Shown here one piece after another: positions 1 to 8,317 of a stretch of 64,000 bases of DNA (within the stretch, counting starts at the first letter, position 1; each line of letters begins with the position of its first letter). A program made the translations under genes and the position numbers. The notes below the pieces were generated by a model. That model had not been told where the DNA came from. It did not search any database and saw only the letters and a program-made list of their open reading frames with translations. Location: positions 1 through 64,000 of the forward strand of contig CALMII010000037.1 of assembly GCA_937864115.1 (NCBI GenBank), given 5' to 3'. The stretch is from an uncultured Steroidobacter sp. (GTDB lineage Bacteria > Pseudomonadota > Gammaproteobacteria > Steroidobacterales > Steroidobacteraceae).

Positions 1-197
1 GCCACCCCGGCGTGCAATGAGAATCCGCCCGCGGTGGCAACGGAGCGATGATCGTCCGTCTCCGGCCTCGCCGGCAGCGTCTGCAACGTGAACAGCTTCT
101 GACCCGCCCGCGGACCGAGTGCGATCCGATAGGTGATGGCGGGACCGGCTGCGGCCTGCGACGTTTCGCCTCCCCATGCTTTCGAAGATGCTCAACG
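1..197 (-). pseudogene. IS91-family transposase fragment, cut by window edge
   Basis: Read on the minus strand, this stretch encodes AITYRIALGPRAGQKLFTLQT followed by GGFSLHAGV. These are the conserved blocks of IS91-type (Y2 rolling-circle) transposases that lie before the C-terminal helical part. The upstream residues (KAWGGETSQAAAG) do not continue into a recognisable N-terminal half, so the gene is truncated on that side. The other side runs off the window. Positions 74-147 are repeated exactly at 12033-12106, in a second fragment. Family membership is from recalled motifs. Whether the part beyond position 1 is intact cannot be seen. Confidence 0.7.
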
Positions 198-370
198 AGC
201 AGGAAGACCCGGAAAACAGGCGCAATATGAATCCGCCACAGTCGGCCGCTCGGGGCTGTGAGGCAGGGAACCGCATTCATGCGCCAGCGTCATGGGCATG
301 AAGCATGTCCACAGGGGCGACGAAGGCCAGGCCGGCCGACGTCGCGCCGCTCCCTTTCTCCGGGAGTTTG

Positions 371-745
371 CTACGCGAACGCTCGAGCGACTCGCTGAGA
401 TCGCGTCTCCGGGCGCATTCCGTCTTCGTGTCCATTGCTGCGCAGAACGTCGTTCCAGGCGACCGCCCGCAGGGATTCGATGTCTTCGTCCGTGTCGGCG
501 AGCACTTCGTCCATGGCTGCATCGAGCGCAGCGAGGTTGAGAGCAGCGCTGCGCGCCTTGATGCCGCTGAAGCGCTTGCTCCATTCGCCGTGCAGTGCGG
601 CCTTGCCGGAGAGGTTGGTCAGTACATCGATGTAGGTCAGCATGGCCACCAACACGCCCATCGCCGCAACGACGTGCGGCATTGCCTGGACGACGGAGAG
701 AATCGCAGCGCTGCCCGCGAGCAGGCTGAAAAATCCGATGATCAT
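371..745 (-). CDS. Small two-TM membrane protein, possibly SLATT-like, N-terminus unclear
   Basis: A 124-residue reading frame with two hydrophobic segments near its start (IIGFFSLLAGSAAILSVV and VVAAMGVLVAMLTYIDVL), followed by a polar helical tail rich in Ala, Asp and Glu. The same frame stays open upstream through KARTKPEALLNLKYYIRLHHL, which looks like genuine coding sequence but has no ATG, GTG or TTG before it merges with the truncated ORF at 882-1079. The true start may therefore have been lost. The two-helix layout with a cytoplasmic tail resembles SLATT-type effector membrane proteins of defence systems, but no partner nucleotidyltransferase or sensor is nearby. The name is a guess from architecture. 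Fragment or functional gene are both possible. Confidence 0.45.
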   Translation of the reverse strand: MIIGFFSLLAGSAAILSVVQAMPHVVAAMGVLVAMLTYIDVLTNLSGKAALHGEWSKRFSGIKARSAALNLAALDAAMDEVLADTDEDIESLRAVAWNDVLRSNGHEDGMRPETRSQRVARAFA

Positions 746-881
746 CCGCAGTCGCCGGTAGAGCCGGCAATGCAGATGATGCAGTCGGATGTAGTACTTG
801 AGGTTGAGCAGCGCCTCCGGCTTCGTCCTGGCCTTAAGAGAAACCGCCAGTAACCGCGACGAGCGGCTGGAACGCGTGCGG

Positions 882-1079
882 CTATGCGCGTCCCTGCGAA
901 TAGTTCGCCACGACGATGGTGTTCTTGCAGCTCTCGATCACTTCTTCCGCAGCATGCAGCCATTTGTCGAACGTGGAGGGCAGTAGATGCGCGTCCTCCA
1001 TGATTTCCAGAATTCGCCGGTAGTTTTGCCGCGTGTACCACGGCACGCCGACGACGACGCTGATCGACATCGATCCCAT
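882..1079 (-). pseudogene. Truncated small conserved protein (VPWYTRQNY family)
   Basis: The 65-residue frame begins convincingly (MGSMSISVVVGVPWYTRQNY, then a helical stretch ending EEVIESCKNT) and then ends abruptly in ANYSQGRA. Proteins with this N-terminus are, as I recall, usually about 90 residues and continue to a conserved segment near IDPDTFPAWC, which is missing here. A neighbouring frame stays open through to the membrane protein at 371-745, so a deletion or frameshift probably joined two genes. It begins 7 bp after the antitoxin gene at 1086-1397 and would be co-transcribed with the toxin-antitoxin pair. Function is unknown. Confidence 0.5.
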
Positions 1080-1085
1080 GCTGAA

Positions 1086-1397
1086 TTACACCGTCTTCGG
1101 AACGAGCTTCAGTCCCAGCGCCTTGGTGACTTTCAGGATGGTCGCAAAGCTGGGGTTGCCACCCGGTGCCAGCGCACGATACAGGCCGGCACGCGTCATG
1201 CCCGTATCTTCTGCCAATTGCATGATGCCGCGCGCTCGGGCGATGTTGCCGATGACGCTGGCGATGTAGGCGGCATCATCGCCAGCCTCTTCCATCGCGG
1301 CTTCGAGGTAGAGGGCGATGTCTTCCTCGGTCTTGAGGTGGTCGACGACGTCCCACTGCGTGAACTTCACGCGGCGTCGGGTAGCTTTTCTAGCCAT
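1086..1397 (-). CDS. HigA-type antitoxin (addiction module antidote protein)
   Basis: A 103-residue protein with a helix-turn-helix in its second half (around residues 55-95: GIMQLAEDTGMTRAGLYRAL then NPSFATILKVTKALGLKL). This is the pattern of addiction-module antidote proteins of the HigA type. It lies 3 bp downstream of a RelE/HigB-like toxin gene in the same direction, the toxin-first order typical of higBA loci. It should neutralise the toxin and, with it, repress the promoter at about 1706-1734. The basic start (MARKATRRRVKF) and acidic stretch after it are as expected for a toxin-wrapping N-terminal arm. Family call is firm; exact symbol is not assigned. Confidence 0.85.
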   Translation of the reverse strand: MARKATRRRVKFTQWDVVDHLKTEEDIALYLEAAMEEAGDDAAYIASVIGNIARARGIMQLAEDTGMTRAGLYRALAPGGNPSFATILKVTKALGLKLVPKTV

Positions 1398-1400
1398 GGT

Positions 1401-1700
1401 TCAGTCCTCCTCAAAGTCAGCCAAGATCTGCGCAGCGCGCCGGATGTCGGCCTGCTGCGTGCGCTTGTCGCCGCCGCACAGCAGCACGATGACGGCGGCG
1501 CCGCGGCGCGCGAACAAAAGGCGGTAGCCGGGGCCGTAATCGATCCGCATCTCGTTGATGGCGCCGCCGACGTTCTTCCAGTCACCGAGGTTGCCGCCCT
1601 TCGCGCGCGTAATCCGTGCATCGATTCGGGCTCTGGCTTTACGGTCCCGCAGCTCGGAAAACCAAGCCTTGAAGACCTCGGATTCAAGAACGGTGAACAT
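1401..1700 (-). CDS. RelE/ParE-family toxin (HigB-like, addiction module killer)
   Basis: A 99-residue basic protein. The segment DRKARARIDARITRAKGGNLGD followed by INEMRIDYGPGYRLLF and VIVLLCGGDKRTQQADI is the signature order of the RelE-like addiction module killer proteins, which act as ribosome-dependent mRNA endonucleases. Length and intact reading frame suggest it is functional. The gene is first in a two-gene operon with the antitoxin 3 bp downstream. The start codon (1698-1700) lies only a few bases from the predicted -10 element, so the transcript may be leaderless or nearly so. Confidence 0.85.
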   Translation of the reverse strand: MFTVLESEVFKAWFSELRDRKARARIDARITRAKGGNLGDWKNVGGAINEMRIDYGPGYRLLFARRGAAVIVLLCGGDKRTQQADIRRAAQILADFEED

Positions 1701-1705
1701 GCGGA

Positions 1706-1734
1706 AATGTATATCACGGTATACACAATGTCAA
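1706..1734 (-). promoter_or_regulatory. Promoter with palindromic operator of the toxin-antitoxin operon
   Basis: On the minus strand TTGACA (1734-1729) gives a perfect -35. A perfect inverted repeat TGTATA-N6-TATACA (1708-1725) covers the spacer and -10 region; the best -10 is TACATT (1711-1706) at 17 bp spacing. Such a palindrome over the core promoter is the usual autoregulatory site for an antitoxin or toxin-antitoxin complex. The sequence match is direct; repressor binding is inference. Confidence 0.65.
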
Positions 1735-1903
1735 CCACAGTATCCTTATGGATCGTGCAGGATATTACGGGGACACCCACCGATTCCAAGCGGAAACCGT
1801 CCACTCCGCTGCCAAGTCATCGAGGTAGAAGATGTTGGGATGCCGCGGACTGCACACCCAAAGATTCGGGCCCGCTCCTTGTGCGTACGGAAGAGCGTGA
1901 AAC

Positions 1904-2480
1904 CTAGACGTTGCTTGGATACAAGGCCGCAGCCTGATCGAGGCCCCGAATCCAGGACTGCTTCAGCAATGCTGCATGCACTCGCAGATGACCGAATCGC
2001 CCCACCGCTCGCCCAAAGAGATTGCCCGCCGGTTGCATCGCTTGCTGCCATGCGATTCGGTCGATGTTCAATCGGTTGAGAATTGAAGGCAGCTTTTGAT
2101 CGATCGCTCCACGCTTGTCATCACGAATGGATCGGCCCGTCCAATCGACAAGATCGAGGTAGTCGAGCGTTCGACAGGGAATCGCGGTGCGGCCGCTGGC
2201 TGCGTCGACTCTCTTCCCGTCGCCGCTGCAATCGCACACAGTCGAGATTCGATCGAGGTGAAGTCAGAGGCTTCCGGCGTCGCCGCCATGCCAGCGCGAA
2301 TCGGATTCAGATCGACGTAAGCCATCGCGGTCAACAGGCCCGCTTCGTCCAGCAACGCCTGCGACTTGAATCGTCCCTCCCAGAATCAACCAGTACACTG
2401 ATCTTCGGCGTTGGCACGGCGTGCGAACTGTTCATTGAGACAGCGCATGTACCAACTCACATCGCACTTGCCGCCCCGGG
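1904..2480 (-). pseudogene. Degenerate REP-associated (RAYT / Y1-type) transposase
   Basis: In pieces the minus strand reads SWYMRCLNEQFARRANAEDQ, a stop codon, FWEGRFKSQ, then LLTAMAYVDLNPIRAGMA and DFTSIESRL. After a frameshift near 2150-2190 it continues YLDLVDWTGRSIRDDKRGAI through LKQSWIRGLDQAA to a natural stop. The GRFKSQ...YVDLNPIRAG block is the hallmark of Y1-type transposases of the REP-associated group. The N-terminal catalytic HUH half is absent. With one nonsense codon and one frameshift it cannot be active. REP-like hairpins elsewhere in the window (38.4, 45.2, 55.1 and 59.7 kb) could be substrates of a relative. Confidence 0.75.
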
Positions 2481-2500
2481 CCCGATGCCCCCCATCATCC

Positions 2501-2788
2501 CTAGGCCGCGATCTTCAACGTCGAACGCATGCCCGCTCGGTGCGCGAGGGTGACCAGCATGTCCAAGCTGAAATCCTGCCAAGCGCCCTTCATCAGCTTC
2601 GACACCCGCGGCTGCGACACGTGAAGACGCTCGGCCGCTTCACGCTGAGTCCACTTCTTCGCGCGCAGATGCTGTTCCAGGCGAATCATGAGTTCCGTAC
2701 GCAGCTTCATAACTTCGGCTTCCGCCTTGTCGAAGCCAAGATCTTCAAAGACGTTGCCGGAACTCGGCGTCAATTTCACTTTCGGCAT
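2501..2788 (-). CDS. XRE-type antitoxin of a RelE/HigB-type module
   Basis: A 95-residue protein starting MPKVKLTPSSGNVFEDLGF, the conserved opening of a large group of HTH antitoxins that pair with phage Gp49-like RelE toxins. The helix-turn-helix is WTQREAAERLHVSQPRVSKL (about residues 47-66). It begins just after the stop of the toxin reading frame, as in functional relatives. Its partner toxin is frameshifted twice, so this is now an orphan antitoxin; the intact frame suggests the toxin was lost recently or the regulator is still useful. Confidence 0.85.
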   Translation of the reverse strand: MPKVKLTPSSGNVFEDLGFDKAEAEVMKLRTELMIRLEQHLRAKKWTQREAAERLHVSQPRVSKLMKGAWQDFSLDMLVTLAHRAGMRSTLKIAA

Positions 2789-2791
2789 AAC

Positions 2792-3131
2792 TTACTCTCC
2801 AAGATCTCGATAGCGTTTCGCGGCAAGGTCGATATCCGCCTTCGCCGTTTGCTGTGTCTTCTTCTGAAAGGCATGCAGCACGTAGATCGCCGAGTCGACT
2901 TCGCCATGTAGATCACGCGCCACGCCCCTTCAGCCGGACACGGATTTCATAGCAACCGGCGCCGACGATCTTCATCGGCTTGAAATTGGCCGGCAGCAGC
3001 CCGGCCTGGACACGCATCAACTCGACTCCAATCGCATGCCGCGCCTCGTCCGGGAAGGCACGCAGATCGTCTCGACTCGATCCGACGAAGACCAGTTTTC
3101 CGAGGCGGATGGCATGACGCGCATCATACAA
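2792..3131 (-). pseudogene. RelE/Gp49-like toxin broken by two frameshifts
   Basis: The first frame gives RHAIRLGKLVFVGSSRDDLR, ELMRVQAGL and IVGAGCYEIRVRLKG, then a stop. A second frame supplies GAWRVIYMAK, and a third supplies SAIYVLHAFQKKTQQTAKAD followed by IDLAAKRYRDLGE and a stop at 2792-2794. Joined, these make a normal-length phage-derived Gp49-like toxin, including the conserved WRVIYMA and LHAFQKKTQ blocks. The breaks fall near 2930 and 2900, within about 30 bp. As read, the toxin cannot be made. Two sequencing errors so close together are possible but less likely than decay. Confidence 0.8.
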
Positions 3132-3182
3132 ATACCTGCATCAATATATAAATACTTATATCAACAACCGCCATGAACGGAC

Positions 3183-3459
3183 TCATGACGCTTTGCCTTT
3201 CGCCTGTGCCTGCTTCTCCGCCATCGCCGAGGGGATGAACCGCAGATAGTGCTTCTCGAGCATCGCCTGAATGCGATGGGCCAGGAAGGATGGGAACTCG
3301 TGCAGGTGGTGACGGTATCCCGTCCCGACGCCTTGCGGGGCTCGACTGACCAACGCCCTGCACTACATCTTCAAGCGTCTCCCGGACTGAAGCCGGATCA
3401 CGGCCAGGTGCCCGCGGCGCAGCCGTGCTCGTCGAATCGAGTTGCGCAAATAACGACAT
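3183..3459 (-). other. Degenerate small ORF region, unrecognised
   Basis: The minus strand opens with MSLFAQLDSTSTAAPRAPGR at 3459. In a different frame it ends with YRHHLHEFPSFLAHRIQAML, EKHYLRFIPSAMAEKQAQAK and a stop at 3183-3185. The second piece has natural amino-acid composition and is probably real coding sequence, so a frameshift seems to separate it from its start. I do not recognise the family. No domain, signal peptide or membrane segment was found. Confidence 0.25.
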
Positions 3460-3478
3460 CTGTAGTATTTAAGACTTC

Positions 3479-3610
3479 CTATGTAGTTGCAAGATTTGAG
3501 AGAGCGCGCCGGCATTGGGCATCTCCGCAGTCGTCGATGACGTGGGCGCTGCGGATATGAACGATCCCGAGCAACGCGCAAATGCCAAGGATCAGGCGTA
3601 GAGGAACCAT
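3479..3610 (-). CDS. Possible 43-residue secreted peptide
   Basis: A short frame starting MVPLRLILGICALLGIVHI with a signal-peptide-like hydrophobic core, then HVIDDCGDAQCRRALSNLAT. It has no clear ribosome binding site and lies upstream of, and opposite to, the ABC exporter operon. It could be chance coding. I list it because the signal-like start followed by a short Cys-containing tail is unusual for random sequence. Confidence 0.2.
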   Translation of the reverse strand: MVPLRLILGICALLGIVHIRSAHVIDDCGDAQCRRALSNLATT

Positions 3611-3709
3611 CGCTACATGAGATTCAGGCTGTGTGCCCCGGATGTAGTCCGCGCGATGCGAAGACCGCCGCGCGGACTGCGGCGCTGCCGGCCCTGAGGA
3701 GCACGCCCG

Positions 3710-5044
3710 GTGAGTTCCGATCAGGGCGAGGCGCGCCTGGCACACATCCAGCAGCCGCGGCTCGTCGCCGACGCTCCTGCCGACCGCGTCACCGGCGCCG
3801 CCATGGATGAGCCGCTGCCCAAGCGGCGGCGAACCCGTCTGATCGCCGCGATCGCCGCCGCCGTCGTGCTGGTCGCGGTCCTTCTGATTCGATGGGTGTT
3901 GCCGAACGGCTTGCAGGTTGCGGCAGCCAACGTCCGCATTGCCGCCGTCCAGCGTGCGATGTTCCGCAATGACGTGGTGGTGCGCTCGACCGTGGCGCCG
4001 TTGCGCACCATCATGCTCGACTCCCTCGCCTCCGGTCGCGTGGAAGAGATCTTCGCCAGCGACGGCGCGACGGTCCGGAAAGGCGATCTGCTCTTCCGCC
4101 TCTTGAACCCGCAGTTGCGCCTGGAGCTGGTCGCGCGGGAAGCGGACCGCGCCCAGCAGATATCCAACGTCTCCACTCTGCGGGTCGCGCTCGAAGCGGC
4201 CCAGACGGAGCACGACCGGCAGCTGTTGCAGCTCGACTTCGATCTCGATCAAGCACAGAAGCTGCTCGCGCGATACGTCCCGCTGGCGCAGGAGGGCGTG
4301 ATCTCGAAGGCAACGCTGGAGCGGGCCCAGGACGACGTGCTGCTGCGCCAGCAGGCCGTCGAGAGCGCGCAGAAGCGCACCGCGATCGAGATGCAGATCA
4401 AGCGCGAGGGCATCAGGCAGATGGAACAGGCGATCGAGCGGCTCGACGCCGGCCTGCAGGAGGTGAACAAATTGATCGACGGGCTCGCCGTGCGCGCGCC
4501 GATCGCCGGCCGGCTGACGAACTTCAGCCTGCAGCTGGGCGAAATCGTCAAGGCCGACCAGCGCATCGGGCGCATCGATGATCCGGGCGAGTTCAAGGTC
4601 GAGGCCAGGATCGACGAATATTTCCTCGGCAGCGTGGCGGTGGGCAGACGCGGCCACGTGAGCGTCGAGGGGCGCACCTACGAAGTCGAAATGAGCCACG
4701 TATTCCCGCAGATCACCGATGGCCGCTTCTCGGCCGAGCTGCGCTTCGCCGGCGAAGCGCCTCCCGGGCTGCAGCCCGGGCAGAGCCTGGAAACGCGCAT
4801 CGTTCTGGGAGAGACGACGCCCGCCCTGATCCTGCCCAACGATGCGTACATGAACGATACCGGCGGCAGCTGGGTTTACGTGGTGGCAGCCGACGGCACG
4901 ACGGCCGAGCGGCGCGCGATCCGCGTCGGCCGCCGCAACAACAGCCAGGTGGAAGTGGCTTCCGGCCTCGCCATCGACGAGCGTGTGATCGTGTCGAGCT
5001 ATGCAGCCTACGGCGCCGCCGAGCGGCTGCAGATCGCCAGATAG
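3710..5044 (+). CDS. HlyD/MacA-type periplasmic adaptor of an ABC exporter
   Basis: A 444-residue membrane fusion protein. A short cytoplasmic N-terminus (about 45 residues, ending KRRRTR) precedes one TM helix (about 45-65). Then come a lipoyl half-domain (GRVEEIFASDGATVRKGDLL), a long coiled-coil hairpin (about 150-260), the second lipoyl half (RAPIAGRLTNFSLQLGEIV) and a beta-barrel/membrane-proximal part. It would link the inner-membrane permease to an outer partner. The GTG start at 3710 has GAGGAG 8 bp upstream. The ATPase and permease genes follow in the same direction, the macAB-like order. Substrate is unknown; peptide or lipid-like compounds are usual for the class. Confidence 0.85.
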   Translation: MSSDQGEARLAHIQQPRLVADAPADRVTGAAMDEPLPKRRRTRLIAAIAAAVVLVAVLLIRWVLPNGLQVAAANVRIAAVQRAMFRNDVVVRSTVAPLRTIMLDSLASGRVEEIFASDGATVRKGDLLFRLLNPQLRLELVAREADRAQQISNVSTLRVALEAAQTEHDRQLLQLDFDLDQAQKLLARYVPLAQEGVISKATLERAQDDVLLRQQAVESAQKRTAIEMQIKREGIRQMEQAIERLDAGLQEVNKLIDGLAVRAPIAGRLTNFSLQLGEIVKADQRIGRIDDPGEFKVEARIDEYFLGSVAVGRRGHVSVEGRTYEVEMSHVFPQITDGRFSAELRFAGEAPPGLQPGQSLETRIVLGETTPALILPNDAYMNDTGGSWVYVVAADGTTAERRAIRVGRRNNSQVEVASGLAIDERVIVSSYAAYGAAERLQIAR

Positions 5045-5070
5045 CGTCCCTTTTGCAACCTGGAGGCACC

Positions 5071-5754
5071 GTGATCAAGTTAGTGCGTACGACGAAGAAG
5101 TTCGTGGGCGGCGAAGTCGTCACCACCGCGCTCAATGACATCAGCCTGGAGATCGCGGCTGGGGAGTACATCGCGGTCACGGGGCCGTCGGGCTGCGGCA
5201 AATCGACGCTGCTGTCGATCCTCGGCATGCTCGACAGCCCCGATGCCGGCGAGTACTGGTTCGAAGGACAGGACGTGGCGGGCTGGAACGAAGCGAAGCT
5301 CAACGAGCTGCGCCGCGGGCGCGTCGGCTTCATATTCCAGAACTTCAACCTGATCGAAGAGTTGTCGGTGCGGGAAAACGTCGAGCTCGCGCTCGAATAC
5401 TCCGACGTTCCCGCCAGGGAGCGCCGCGAGCGTGTGGCGCAGATGCTCGATCACCTCGGGATCGGTCACCGCGCCAGGCATCGACCGTCGCAATTGTCGG
5501 GCGGCCAGCAGCAGCGCGTCGCCATCGCGCGCGCGCTCGTCAACAGGCCCGCGGTGCTGCTGGCGGACGAGCCGACCGGCAATCTCGACTCGGCGCACGG
5601 CGAAGAGGTGATGCGCATCCTGCAGCAGATCAACGAGGCGGGCACCACGATCGTGATGGTCACTCACTCCCCGGCGCACGCGGCGCGAGCCGCGCGCACG
5701 GTGGGCCTGATCGACGGGAGAATCGCCGGGACGGCCGAAGCCGTCGCCGCCTGA
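5071..5754 (+). CDS. ABC transporter ATPase, MacB/LolD type
   Basis: A 227-residue ATPase with Walker A GPSGCGKST (about residues 33-41), Q-loop FQNFNL, signature LSGGQQQR, Walker B VLLADEPTGNLD and the switch histidine in VTHSP. This is the MacB/LolD/FtsE class that powers mechanotransmission exporters without moving substrate through the TM domain. I chose the GTG at 5071 because GGAGG lies at 5062-5066; an earlier in-frame TTG at 5053 has no such support. It sits between the adaptor and the FtsX-like permease in one operon. Confidence 0.9.
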   Translation: MIKLVRTTKKFVGGEVVTTALNDISLEIAAGEYIAVTGPSGCGKSTLLSILGMLDSPDAGEYWFEGQDVAGWNEAKLNELRRGRVGFIFQNFNLIEELSVRENVELALEYSDVPARERRERVAQMLDHLGIGHRARHRPSQLSGGQQQRVAIARALVNRPAVLLADEPTGNLDSAHGEEVMRILQQINEAGTTIVMVTHSPAHAARAARTVGLIDGRIAGTAEAVAA

Positions 5755-5794
5755 CAGCCGGAGGTCGCGATGAAACTGCGGGATTTCAAGGTCG

Positions 5795-8236
5795 GTGCGC
5801 CTGCTGCTGGCAGATCCGGTGTACTCCCTGGTCACCCTACTCGGGCTCGGGGTGGGCCTGGGCGTGTTCCTGCTATTGGTCGGCTTTGCACGCTACTGCT
5901 GGCAATACAACACGCACGTGCCGGACGCGGAGCATGTCCATGTCATCAAGCAGCGTGCGAATCTCGAGCCGGGCACGCCCTGGTACGATCAGGCACCGGT
6001 GCTGTTGCGTGAAGCCGCGAGCAACCTGCCCGGCGTCGTCAGCACGACCGGCTTCGTGAACTGGTTTCCGCTCACCGCGCAGGTCGATGGGCAGGTCAGC
6101 AAGCTCAGGAATCTGACCACCCTGCCGGGGTTCGCCGAGATGCTGGGGCTGCGCGCCATCAATGGCGACCTGGCCGACGCATTGTCGCGCCCGGACAGTC
6201 TCGCCCTGACGGAAAGTGCCGCCAGGCGCCTGTTCGGCACGACGGACGTGCTGGGGAGAACCGTGACGCTGAAGGCGGTGGAACCCGGTCCGGGCGCCGC
6301 GCGCGTCGCCGCGATCCTGCCAGACCCCCCGGCGAACACGACCATTCCATTCGAGGCGCTGCACGGACCGAAGCTCTCCCTGGTGCCGCAGTGGATGGCG
6401 ACCGAGGCGATCACCGGCGAGATGTCCTTCCCCGGCACGCTGTTCATCCGTGTCCGGCCCGATGCGTCGATTCCGGCGATCACCGAGGCTCTGCAGAACG
6501 CAGTCGACCGGGCGCCGGCGACTCAGCGGCTGCCGGCTGCCGCGAAGGACCGGCTGGGCGGACGCAAGATCGTCGATATCAAACTGGCGCCGCTGCGCGA
6601 TGCCTATTTCGATCGCGAAATCGCGATCAATCCGTTCTCTCTCAAGGTCGACCGGGGCAATCCTGCCGTCCTCGCGGGGCTGCTCGCGATCGCCAGCCTC
6701 ATCCTGGCGCTGGCGACCCTCAACTACGTCAACCTGGCGACCATCCGCGTCGCGCGCCGCGAGCGCGAGATCGCCATGCGCAAGGTGCTGGGCGTCAAGC
6801 GCCAGCGCCTGGTACTGCAGTTCGCCGCGGAATCGCTGCTGGTCGCGATGCTGGCGACGGCCATAGGGCTGCTGCTCGCCTATCTGCTCCTGCCCGTCTT
6901 CGCCCAACTGATGAACCGCGACCTGAGCAGCCTGCTCACGCCGGGCAACATCGCGGCAGCCGTGGCGATCGGCATCGTGCTGGGCCTGCTGACCGCCCTC
7001 TACCCTGCCTGGATCGCCTTCGGCGTACGTCCGTCGCAAGTGCTGGCGGGACGCGCGCATACCGAATCGGTGCTCAGCAAGCGCCTGCGACAGACCTTGT
7101 CGGTGCTGCAGATCGCGGCCGCGATGGGGCTGGCGAGCTTCACTCTGGGCATCTATCTGCAGGCTCGTTTCGCCATGAACGCCTCGCCCGGCTTCGATCC
7201 CTCCTCGCTGCTCGCCTTCGAGATCAACGAAGGCGTGATGATGGGCGAGTCGGAAGTCTCCCGTGCGCTCATCACGGCGCTCTCGCAGGAACCCGCGATA
7301 GCCGGCGTCGCCACCGCGGCGGATGCGGTCGGGCGCTCCAGGTACCCGTTGAGCGCCGAGGTCAAACAGGAAGGCGGGCCGAGCGTGATCATGGACAACA
7401 AGCTGGTCAGCGCCAACTTCTTCGAACAGTACGGCATCCGGCCCGTGGCCGGCCGGCTGTTCGACTCGCAGACCGACTGGAAGAGCGAAGGTGATCCGGT
7501 CGTGATCAATGCGCTTGCGGCGCGCGCGCTCGGCTTCGCCTCGCCGCAGCAGGCGGTGGGACAGACGTTGCTGTTCAGGAGCAGCCGCTTCGGCACCGGT
7601 CCTCAAGGCCTGGTCACCAAGCGCGTCGTGGGCATCGCGCCGGAAATCCGCTTCCATTCGCTGCGCGAGGTTCCGCGTGCCACCGCCTACGAAGTGTTTA
7701 CGAGCGGCGTCACGGTCACGGTGCGCGCGAGCGGATCGGTGGCGGATGCGGAACGAGCCGTGCGAACGGTGTGGCCGCAGTACTACCCGAACTCCGTCCT
7801 CGAACTGAGCCCTGTCAAAGACATCTATGCCGCCAACTATGCGGACGATGCCAGGCTGGCCAGGCTGCTCGCGCTCGGGACGATCATCGCCATGATCATC
7901 GCGGCCTTCGGCATCTATGTGCTCGCCGCCGATACCGTGCAGCGCCTGACGGCGGCCATTGCGATGCGCAAGCTGTTCGGCGCCCGTCGCCTGGACATCG
8001 GCAAGCTGGTGGCCAGAAAGATCGGCGGCACCGTGCTGTTGTCCGCGGCGATCGGCCTGCCGATCGCTGCGCTGGCGCTCGTGCGCTACTTCGCGCCGTA
8101 CACGGAACGCACGCCGCTCGGTTACTGGACCTTGGTGTTCGCGTTGATCGTCACCCTGGCGGTTGCCGCGCTGGCCGCCGCCAGGCACGCGTGGCTGGCG
8201 ATGATGCTGAGACCCATAGTGGCGCTGCGCGTGTGA
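5795..8236 (+). CDS. FtsX/MacB-type ABC permease with a frameshifted N-terminus
   Basis: A permease of about 813 residues: an N-terminal TM, a large periplasmic domain, a central three-TM FtsX domain (from about LLAIASLILALATLNYVNLA), a second periplasmic domain and a C-terminal FtsX domain (LLALGTIIAMIIAAFGIYVL). It is the fused two-FtsX form. The best start signal is ATG at 5770 with GGAGG at 5760-5764, giving MKLRDFKVG, but that frame is off by one from the permease, which enters at GTG 5795. Either a one-base indel disrupts the start, the assembly has an error, or the weaker GTG is used. Only the first eight or nine residues would be affected. Confidence 0.85.
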   Translation: MRLLLADPVYSLVTLLGLGVGLGVFLLLVGFARYCWQYNTHVPDAEHVHVIKQRANLEPGTPWYDQAPVLLREAASNLPGVVSTTGFVNWFPLTAQVDGQVSKLRNLTTLPGFAEMLGLRAINGDLADALSRPDSLALTESAARRLFGTTDVLGRTVTLKAVEPGPGAARVAAILPDPPANTTIPFEALHGPKLSLVPQWMATEAITGEMSFPGTLFIRVRPDASIPAITEALQNAVDRAPATQRLPAAAKDRLGGRKIVDIKLAPLRDAYFDREIAINPFSLKVDRGNPAVLAGLLAIASLILALATLNYVNLATIRVARREREIAMRKVLGVKRQRLVLQFAAESLLVAMLATAIGLLLAYLLLPVFAQLMNRDLSSLLTPGNIAAAVAIGIVLGLLTALYPAWIAFGVRPSQVLAGRAHTESVLSKRLRQTLSVLQIAAAMGLASFTLGIYLQARFAMNASPGFDPSSLLAFEINEGVMMGESEVSRALITALSQEPAIAGVATAADAVGRSRYPLSAEVKQEGGPSVIMDNKLVSANFFEQYGIRPVAGRLFDSQTDWKSEGDPVVINALAARALGFASPQQAVGQTLLFRSSRFGTGPQGLVTKRVVGIAPEIRFHSLREVPRATAYEVFTSGVTVTVRASGSVADAERAVRTVWPQYYPNSVLELSPVKDIYAANYADDARLARLLALGTIIAMIIAAFGIYVLAADTVQRLTAAIAMRKLFGARRLDIGKLVARKIGGTVLLSAAIGLPIAALALVRYFAPYTERTPLGYWTLVFALIVTLAVAALAAARHAWLAMMLRPIVALRV

Positions 8237-8317
8237 TTGCCCGCTGAACGGCGACTTGCGAGCGTGCCGCGGGCGGCAATGAGCGCCGCCAATTCCTGGA
8301 CGCGCGTCGCTGCAGGT

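Noticed and set aside
5873..8188. Long antisense frame of 771 codons
   Set aside because: It mirrors the FtsX permease in the opposite frame. Its composition (Arg, Gln, His, Gly rich) is typical of GC-rich shadow frames, and it has no domain.
8237..8317. Imperfect inverted repeat after the exporter permease
   Set aside because: The arms are interrupted and the loop is long; not convincing as a terminator.
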